Assembly (NCBI GenBank): GCA_031772625.1
Contig: CM062816.1
Span: 627,618,992-627,682,991, forward strand
DNA: 64,000 bases
Direction of reading: 5' to 3'
Source of the DNA: Pinus tabuliformis
Lineage: Eukaryota > Streptophyta > Pinopsida > Pinales > Pinaceae
Shown: piece after piece, positions 56,286 through 64,000 of the stretch
How positions within the stretch are numbered: position 1 is the first letter of the stretch
Layout: the number at the start of each line of letters is the position of its first letter
Notes under the pieces: generated by a model
Told to the model about the DNA's origin: nothing
What the model saw: only the letters and a program-made list of their open reading frames with translations
The model's database searches: none
Made by a program: the position numbers and the translations under genes

Positions 56286-58635
56286 TGTATGCTTGGAGAT
56301 TTTAAATAAATTGAGATATATAACCTGTGTGCTGGGACACTTAGGTATGATATGACTATCAAAGATAGGATTGTTAGGATGCCAATGATATGACTATCAA
56401 AGATAGGATTGTTAGGATGCCAACCATAAGTAAAATTTGTTTTAATTCTAAAACTTTCAAATTTCAATATTTTTCTTCTCTGTTTTTCTTTTGACACCAA
56501 TGAGTAACTTTGATATTAATCTTGCGCCTGAATGCAACAAAATACCCAGTAAATGTTACATTGAGTTCCAAGCTGTAGGTTCTTGTTAAGATAACAAAAG
56601 AGAGATTCCAAAATTTTGAACTAAGACACTGCCATTGACATACATTCTATCAATTGAACGACAACCATATGTTCTGCAAAATTGACTAAACAAAAATTGA
56701 CTTTACAATAAGAGATCATGATTCACGGGGGGGATCAATAAACATCTTGTCAGATTAGCTTTCATAAGTGTTGCCTGCAGTGCTACTTTGCTCATTGATA
56801 GTCCTTTGTGGTTGGAGCTCAGCCAATTGGCATCAAATGGCATCTATTTCATCCTCCTCTCTATTCACCTGAGCTTTGAGTCTTTGCAATTCCTCAACCA
56901 GAAAAAAGGTTGTGTTGGATTGTTGATGAAGTTTTCCATTGGAAGTCCATGTTCTTAGCTTGATTTTCGATTGGGAGGTGCAGATAGTTGCTATAGGCAT
57001 TGGTGTTTCCAGAAGTGGTTGAAGCCAACATTTTGAACACCATGAGAGATTGACCAGAGGGAGGCAGACTGAGAACCAAAGGAACAGAGCACTAGGTATA
57101 ACCTGAAATGGGACTAAAGAAGCAAGAAGTAGCAAGGGGCAATTAACAAAATATTGCGAAGGGCTAAACGTGGGGAGGGAGGAGGACCCAAGTACTCAAG
57201 GTTAAGGAAACACTGTGGTCCAAAGGAGAGCAGGGATGAGATCCCCCTAAATGAGCAGAGATGGACAATGCAGAAAACAACTCTATGAATAACTTTAATG
57301 CAGGTAGAGAGATACCTTTAGAGAGCCGACGAACCAAGAGCCTATAGACTCCTTCTAGACCACTTCTATTGGCTTGAGTCTTCATTGTCTAGAGTTAGAG
57401 GATTTGAAGGAGCACAAACCAATCGAGGGGGCCTTGAGGTCTTCAGTAAGAACTATAACACAACCTTGAAGGACCATTGAATTGCAAGAAACATAGAATT
57501 CCCAACTCCACATGTCATAGATGAGTGAGTCGGAATTCGACGCTGAGCCAGAGACTAAGAATTCCTAATTCTATTCCGCGCAAAAATGGAACACAGTTTC
57601 ATAGTCAAGTTGGGGCAATGACAAAACTCCAATTTGGAATTTGCGATGTTAGGCTCCAATCACGACACCAAGCAGAAGATTATTTCCACTACCTGGATCA
57701 AGACTAAGGTTGGGACCTTTGTGAACCTGAAAAACCACTCTGCACCAAGGACAATTAGCGAACATCCATACAAACCCCGACCACCTGAAGCCTGAATGCT
57801 CATCCCCTTTTTGCCTTCCATGATTTTAATTACAGAGATTGAAATCTTGCACGCCATAGAAATCTTATCGACATTGAATTTAATTGATATCCACCGCCTT
57901 GGAGCCTTTCAGAAAACGGTACGAGGGAAAAAATCGTCTTGCAATACCGTCTAGAGGGATGTCTTGCCACATGTAGGGGATGAAAGGACTGGGAGTGCGC
58001 TTGGCTTGCACACCCTTTGCCAACCACCTCAACCATGATGACTAGTGCATTTAACAAAACCTTTGTCATATAGTTGCTTCTTTTCTCTTTATTTGTTAGT
58101 AATTGAAAAAATGAAATATAACTTACCGTCTTTCCTTTGAAATTTGAGTCCTTTCCATTTAGTTGTTGTAGATGTTTGGGGGGGAAAACTATAATAGAAG
58201 AGTCTTAGAGGTGCAAAAACTTGCCATCGGGGGCAAAGTCAAACTTGTAGCTCTTCAGGGTGCAAGTGCAATTGGGATATTTTTGAAAACTTACACTCCA
58301 AGAAGCGCAACAAGATAGAAATTTAATAAGTTAATTAATTTAATTTATGGCATATGCCCATGGGAAATCATCCTCTAATAACAAAATGCCCCTCATGCAA
58401 GTTAGATGTCCATTGCCCCAATGACATGGTCTGTGTCTACTACAATCTTAGGTTATGAGTGAGGTATATAAACAAAGCACTCAATACATATTCCATTTCG
58501 TTGGATGCACTTGACACCATGAGTCTGTTGAGGGTGGAGATCGAGAGACCTATTGTAGAGAGGCACTTCAGTGGTTGGAGCAAGAGGTTGAGGAGTTGGA
58601 GGAGGATGTTGAGAAATCCAAAATTGACGCAGTTA
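56286..58635. other. Unassigned sequence
   Basis: Contains an exact 38-bp tandem duplication (56347-56423). On the minus strand, TGGTGTCGTGATTGGAGC (complement of 57648-57665) could be an unusual primer-binding site preceded by LTR-like sequence, but no second LTR was found. Minus frames at 57164-57385 and 57660-57857 lack known domains. Confidence 0.3.
56347..56423. repeat. 38-bp exact tandem duplication
   Basis: Two adjacent copies of a unit beginning ATGATATGACTATCAAAGAT; lack of differences points to a recent event. Confidence 0.8.
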
Positions 58636-59683
58636 AACAATTTCTATGATTATGACATTATCTTGTGATGTTTTCATCATTATTATTAGTTCTTATTAAT
58701 TGTCTTTTCTTATCATCAAGAATAATGGCAAGTAACAAATAGAAGATAAGATAAGATGTAGGTAGGTTGCCATGGGCAAAACCCCACTCAAGGGGAAAAC
58801 TTAGTAAAAAATTCTTCCTTAAGTAGATTCAAGATGAGACGACCAAGACCCTTACAATCTAGACTCAAGACACCCTCCATCAAGTCATCCTTGTAACTGT
58901 GAGAGCACCGAGTCCATATCACTGGGATAGCAACGAAACCATCTCACTGTGAGACCTTGTCCTTTGGCAACACTGAACCCTTCTCTACTGCATCTAGACC
59001 TTGTCATTGTAGCAACACTGAAAGCATCTTGTAATAGCACCGAACTATGGTTACTATTGTAGCACCAAGATCATCCCTGTGCCTAATCCGAGCTCATGTA
59101 GTGACACCGAAACATCCTCTTTGAGATTAGATCGAACTACTCACTATAGTGACACCGAAACATCCTTTTTGAGCTCCTGTAGTGACACCGAGACGTCCTC
59201 TCCATAATCCAAACCTCTGTGATTGCACCGAAAACATCCCTGTGATATCACCAAAATATTTCCTCTGAAATTCTTGTCCGAAAACTATGATCTGAGAGAA
59301 GGCCTTTAGGCTTGTAATATAGTAGTCTCCATGACAAATAGGTCGACATGATAGCTTGAACAATTGTGTCGCCATTTTAGGTGAGGCCGACACCAGTTCT
59401 TTTAAATGAAGTCGACTTGATGATGATCTATTCGAAGCCGACTTGAAGGAGACTTGATGGAGGAGTCTTTGACCAATGAACAAATTGACTTTGACCCAAA
59501 TAAATAATCCTAAAGCCTACAATGGAGGCTTGACCTATAACAATTGACCTAAGCATGAAACCCATGCTTTAACAAGTCAATTAAATCAATAATAAAAATT
59601 CCTTTTGCTTTCTTTTGACAAATATATTACATTATGATTTCAAGTGCAATTATGATGACCGAATCTAGTTACATTCTTCAACA
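58636..59683 (-). mobile_element. LTR of family A, minus strand
   Basis: The minus strand starts TGTTGAAGAATGTAACTAGA then TTCGGTCATCATAATTGC. It shares CATGGGTTTCATGCTTAGG with the LTR at 38008 and the GTTTTCCCC...GGGGTTTTGCCC block with the LTR at 53822. A polypurine tract abuts its start, so it is a 3' LTR. The far end near 58636 is approximate. It contains its own repeat array. Confidence 0.7.
58860..59260. repeat. GACACCGAAACATCC array inside the LTR
   Basis: Seven or more degenerate units of about 35-55 bp, such as AGTGACACCGAAACATCCTC, AGTGACACCGAGACGTCCTC and GATTGCACCGAAAACATCCC. The sister LTRs at 38008 and 53822 do not show this array. Confidence 0.65.
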
Positions 59684-59695
59684 CTCCCTCTTAAC
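59684..59695 (-). other. Polypurine tract
   Basis: The plus strand reads CTCCCTCTTAAC, purine-rich on the minus strand, directly before the 3' LTR. The same tract occurs at 18779. Confidence 0.75.
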
Positions 59696-61270
59696 GAGGT
59701 ATTCATATTTACATATAAACACAGAGGTACGTGGAAGATCTCAAAACGCATCATCTACGAAGAAGTTTAGGCATTGCAATGCATGGACTAGATTCCTGAC
59801 CAGGGCAATCTATCCATTGGTCTCTCAACAATTTAGGCACCGCAATGCCACAGACTAGATTCCTGACCAAGGCAATCTATTCGGGTGGGACTAAGATGGA
59901 CTCAAGCTTTTAGCCTCTCTAGGTACCATCAGGCTTACTTGTTAACCATCAACCTAGGGATCCAGGTGTGTATCCGAAATCAGAGCTCTATAACCAACAC
60001 CACCTTTCCAACTTCGGGACTTTGACATCAACAGAAAGTGCCATCCAGATGTCTCTTAGGCAATGTTTCACTCACAAAGCCTCAACACTCCTTGATCCAG
60101 CAGATCAAGGACAACAAATCTCACCCGAGCAAACTGATCGGTAACCAACATGCTTTCAAAACTTTCGAGAGATTTACCTGTACAAACACAACCCCAATCA
60201 ATAATATACTTTCACATGTTTATAAACAAATACAAACCTCTCAGTTCGTTCTAGATGTTGCTTCTCAACTCAGTAGGACTATCAATCGAATCGTTGACAG
60301 AAGATTACTTCCTTTCCTACTTCACATGCAACAACATATTCTTCAATCGGATCCAACTTTCCTTCTTTCAGCAACACCTCAAAATGCATTCTCCAATTTC
60401 CTTTTCTCTCTCACGGACTTCACTAAAACTTACGACTGTTAGTCCTGGTCTGTCACTCCCTCTTAATTAGAGAGGATCTAATCATTTCTGTACATCCTCT
60501 TATCCTAGGGAGAATCTTTTCATCCAAGCTCCCTCTTGACTTATGGAGATTTCATCCAGGCTCCCTCTTAACTTAGGGAGTTCTACTTCTTCTTTACAAC
60601 ATCGAAGAATCTTTCATGGCTTCCATCCTTCTTATCAGAGTCATTCATATATCATGCTTATCACATCAACTTTACTTACGATCATCTTCACCATCTTGAA
60701 GATGATGTACCTGCACAACTTAGATAGCAAGTACAACCAAAATTATAGAAGCATGAAGTTAGCCATATCAAAATCTTATAATAATGGAAGCATTAGACTT
60801 TTCAAACATAATTAGCAAGAGACTATACTTCAATACTTCAACTTCTTGCCCAGGTTTTGTTACAAACCCTAAATCACATCCACAACTCAAAATATTAAAC
60901 TCATCTAGGGTTTCAATATTCTTTCAACGAGATGACAAGTTCTTTCATATAGCAAACCCTAGAAATAATTCAAACAAGTAATGTGTCTAACAATTATCAG
61001 AATTCATATGTTAGACTCCTCACTAAGATTTCATACATATCCTAGATTTTATACATGAGCTTCAACAATCAAAACCAATCACAACTTAATCAACATCATG
61101 ACTAGCATCTACTAGGGTTTGATGTAAACCCTAGATTTCCATCTAAAAATTCTCAACAATCACTATATAGATTCATAAATTCTAGATGGTTATACGTATT
61201 AAAGAATTTAACTACTACTAGGGTTTAGCTGCTAAACCGTAGATTTTCGAAACAACATCATCCTAGACAT
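59696..61270 (-). mobile_element. Internal 3' region of family A element
   Basis: No pol domain is readable. Shares secondary CTCCCTCTTAA blocks (60462, 60530, 60560) and AAACCCTAG-rich sequence with the intronic element at 18.8-20.9 kb. A two-unit repeat (GACTAGATTCCTGACCA at about 59787 and 59854) lies near the LTR. The plus-strand open frame 60038-60442 is probably accidental. Confidence 0.45.
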
Positions 61271-61560
61271 AGTTTTAAAAACTGGAACCGGTCACTGGAC
61301 TGGTCCACCCAATAAACCGGGTTTCAAATCATAACTGGGCAAATCGGGATTGGTCAAATCTCAATGAACCGGTCTTTAAAAAAATACATGAAATAATTAG
61401 TTTTTAATAAAAAAATTATTTTTAAGATTTAAAACCATGATTCCAAACTAATAGAGACAAAATATGCAAGGTTTGCTCATCTATATACCATGTTAAAGTG
61501 AATATATTAAAATAGTATAGAGTGCAATACATATTAGCAACAAAATACATAATCAATGAG
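61271..61560. mobile_element. Relative of the small hAT-type element, one end
   Basis: Begins AGTTTTAAAAACTGGAACCGG, then an AT-rich part with AAATACATGAAATAATTAG and CCATGATTCCAAACTAATAG, parallel to AAATATATTAAATAATTTT and CATGTTTCCAAAGACAAAG inside 48146-48579. The opposite terminal repeat was not found, so it is either truncated or a longer relative. Confidence 0.5.
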
Positions 61561-63361
61561 GCTCTAAATGGCCCCTAGAGTCTGAAAAGAATGCTCTAAG
61601 CTATGGGGCCACTGACCTACTACAAGTCTACATATCAGTGATCAACAACACGATCACTCCTCATCATGAACAATCTCATCACCACTACTAGACAAGGGGT
61701 CATCAACATGAGCTACATAAATAATATGGCTCAGAGTTTGAGGACCCCTAAAACTCTACAACCTTAGTAGTAGTAGTAGTAGCAAAAATAGACATCAAAA
61801 CTACAAATCACTGATCAACATGGTCACCCATGAAACTCATCATTGATTCAACGCTACTAGAAGTGGAATCATCAACAAGAGATACATAAACATCATCTAG
61901 CTCAAAGTCTTCAGACTTGGATTGCTCAACCTTATAACATGATAGAAATTGAAAAAGTTTAACATGCCTAACCAATGATTGGTTTGAGTGAAGGGTTCAC
62001 CTCAACCTTATAATGTGGTAGAAAAATATTAGCATGCCTAATCAATTGTTTTCCTTTGAGTGAAGGGTACATTCTTGTTAAGGCCATGGTACTTGGTAGA
62101 GGAGTTCAACAATCAATACCACCAACATCAACAAAGTTCAACAATCAATGCCACCAACATCAAGGTTCTTAAAGGGCTTGATGCTCTTGATCAAATGCCA
62201 ATCTCATACCCTCACGCATGATAGAATCAAATGGAAACATTACGAACTCCCAAACCATGAAATCTTGAAAACCATTAAGTTTGCTGAATTTTGAGTGAAA
62301 TTGTTATGAATTAAATATTTCATAACTCTATATAATAAAATGACAAAAATATTAAATAAATATAAATTAATAATTAAGTTGATAATTATAATTAAGTTAG
62401 GGTGTTCAATTAATCTTGAGGAGGCATCAGTCCCAAGGGACATGTCCTTTGAGGCTCATGGCCAGTCAACTTCTATAAAGGAGTCAACTTTTATAAAGGA
62501 GAACTGCCATAGCCTTGTAACAATCATCCATCAATTGAATAATATATATATATCTGTGTGTGTTAATATACATCAATGTTTGTGAGCAAATTGGCTGTAA
62601 GTGAACAACCCAAGCGTTGCAGAAATAATAAAGGCACACCAGTGGTATTAAAAGCCACTATTTTGTTGGTTCGACGTCATCACATCACTTCGCTTCTGTA
62701 CGTATTACAGTGTCTGCAGCTTCGCTCCTCTCTGCCATAAGTCGCCATCTCTTTTGACCAAACTTCGTCGAATGTCCGATCATCTGGCATCCCTATCCCT
62801 ATTACGCCCTCCGCCATCATCAAGTTCTCCAACCTCGACTTCTGCTGTGCCGACAACCATCGTTTTAAAAAAAACCAACAACACCCATTAAAGGAACGAG
62901 GCATCCTCTGCTAATTGACGTGCCTGGTCAAAAGGTCAATAGTGTGGTTCTGGCGTCGGTTCGGTGCATATAAATTCGTGGATTCAGTGATATAGTTCAC
63001 AACGCTGGTTAAACCCCCACTGAACGTGCTTCGACCACTGTCCGTCCATTTCACTGTTTGTTGACCCAACTACAACTCTACCCATCCATCACCGTGCCAT
63101 TGTACCGACAATCCAACAAAATTAATCTTGTTTTTCCGCTGTTTATTCCATCATGTTGTGGATAGAACCAAGTGCCTTTGCAATCAAAAGGCACGTGGAT
63201 AATAAAAAACGTTGGACGTGCTATGCCCAGTAATAGTTAAAAAAGGAACCATATAATATAAAGTTAACATATATAACATATAAAAGTTAACATATAATAC
63301 ATATATAAAGTTAACTATTATATAGTTTTATAATTATTGTATATATAAATAAATAATTATT
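61561..63361. other. No recognisable gene
   Basis: Contains a (TAG)n run near 61764, a TATATATATA run near 62546 and AT-rich stretches. The minus-strand frame 62904-62680 (75 codons) lies in a GC-richer patch but matches nothing I know. Confidence 0.4.
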
Positions 63362-64000
63362 TGTTGAAATTTGGTACCGGAGGACAGGGGGTTCCCTTAG
63401 GCTTTGATCTTTGGCCTAGGGAAAAGTGTCCAAAAGAATTTAATTTTTCTCCTAAAGTGACTTTATAATTTTATAAAGTTAAATTTAATTTAAAAGTGAC
63501 TTTAAGTGATAAAGTTACTAAGTCTAATTTTAAAGTAAATGAAAAATTAGAAAGGAAAAGTGACTTTGGAAATAAATGACTAAGTGGGTCTTTATTAAAG
63601 TGGGGTGAATTAAAAAATAGAAAGTGAGATTTAAATGAGCATTTAATCTCAGCCATTGATCTAAATCTATTTCAGCCATTGGATTTAGAGATCACCCAAA
63701 AGTCACTTGGATCACTCAAAAGTCACTTGGAGTTATATTAAAGGAGGAAAATGAGGAAAAGGTCATTCATTCTTTCATGAGCAGATTGGGAGAAGGAGAG
63801 CAAGAGAGCAAGAGAGATTTCTGAGCAGGGAGGAGAATGAGACAGCAGCTTGGCACACATTCCAAGGCAGCAGTTGAGCAGATTTGTACAGCTGATTTAG
63901 CACATAGTGAAAGGCAGATTTTTGCACAAAAATCGAGGAGCAGTTTGCTGATTTTTCTGCACACAAAACGGAGGCCGTACAACATTTATTGCTGTCCTGT
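63362..64000 (+). mobile_element. LTR start, runs off the window
   Basis: Begins TGTTGAAATTTGGTACCGG. Shares AAAGTGACTT, TGACTAAGTGGGTC and a GAGAAGGAG tract, in the same order, with the LTR at 36065-36821, followed by a purine-rich leader typical of an R/U5 region. The orientation is inferred from that match. The end of the LTR is outside the window. Confidence 0.5.

Noticed and set aside
57648-57665. Minus-strand TGGTGTCGTGATTGGAGC as a Ty3-type primer-binding site
   Set aside because: No matching LTR pair or gag was found; it is not an exact complement of a tRNA end that I can name.
62680-62904. 75-codon minus-strand frame in a GC-richer patch
   Set aside because: Could be an exon, but no splice context or homology supports it.
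1-64000. tRNA, rRNA or organelle-derived genes
   Set aside because: Scanned for box B (GGTTCRANYCC) and typical acceptor stems by eye; only the SINE-like site at 31220 was close. No rRNA or plastid or mitochondrial gene seen.

Overview
The window reads as nuclear DNA of a seed plant. It is AT-rich and dominated by old, mutated retroelements and hAT transposons, with one recognisable host gene whose introns are very long. Copia elements primed by initiator-Met tRNA (TGGTATCAGAGC sites), L1-like LINEs with an RNase H domain, DUF659-type hAT transposases, a possible tRNA-derived SINE and a 13.6-kb intron together suggest a large, slowly purged genome. A gymnosperm is my best guess, but this is inference: no marker in the window fixes the species.

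Layout. 1-2172: mostly unreadable sequence with one LINE RNase H scrap. 2173-7905: first copy of an element encoding a large protein I do not recognise, interrupted by a solo LTR (3554-4151). 8467-10031: decayed gag-like reading frame without pol, followed by low-complexity and hairpin repeats. 11326-14548: second, shorter copy of the unknown-protein element. 14878-15053: small LTR with an adjacent primer-binding site (minus strand). 15185-15570: C-terminal scrap of a LINE.

Host gene. A plus-strand gene starts near 16.1 kb: a 5'UTR exon, a 720-bp intron, an 819-bp coding exon rich in Arg/Ser (16952-17770), a 13,621-bp intron, then a 32-nt exon (31392-31423). The coding exon resembles the N-terminal region of the DAWDLE (DDL/SNIP1) FHA-domain protein. 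The FHA exons are not in the window, so the gene either continues more than 32 kb downstream or is broken. The large intron holds a minus-strand LTR element (about 18.2-20.95 kb), a minus-strand L1-like LINE (21.5-30.4 kb) split by a second, unrelated plus-strand LINE (23.6-28.1 kb), a third LINE scrap and a possible SINE.

33.5-48.8 kb is a nested transposon cluster. A minus-strand hAT transposase gene (pieces between 48803 and 38786) is split by a non-autonomous hAT-like element (39318-46991) with an 8-bp target duplication. That element is itself split by a Copia element (39533-45988) with two LTRs and a perfect 5-bp duplication. A second small hAT-type element (48146-48579) lies in the 5' part of the same transposase. 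The Copia element carries a tandem array of hairpins with compensatory base changes.

48.8-64 kb: LTR-like sequence, a possible first exon of an unknown minus-strand gene (52822-52700), a Copia integrase scrap fused to an LTR (52942-54746), a hAT scrap, another LTR of the same family on the minus strand (58636-59683), a relative of the small hAT element (from 61271), and the start of a further LTR at the right edge (63362-64000).

Apart from the DDL-like gene and the doubtful exon at 52.8 kb, everything recognisable is mobile-element debris. Nearly all its reading frames carry stops, frameshifts or deletions.
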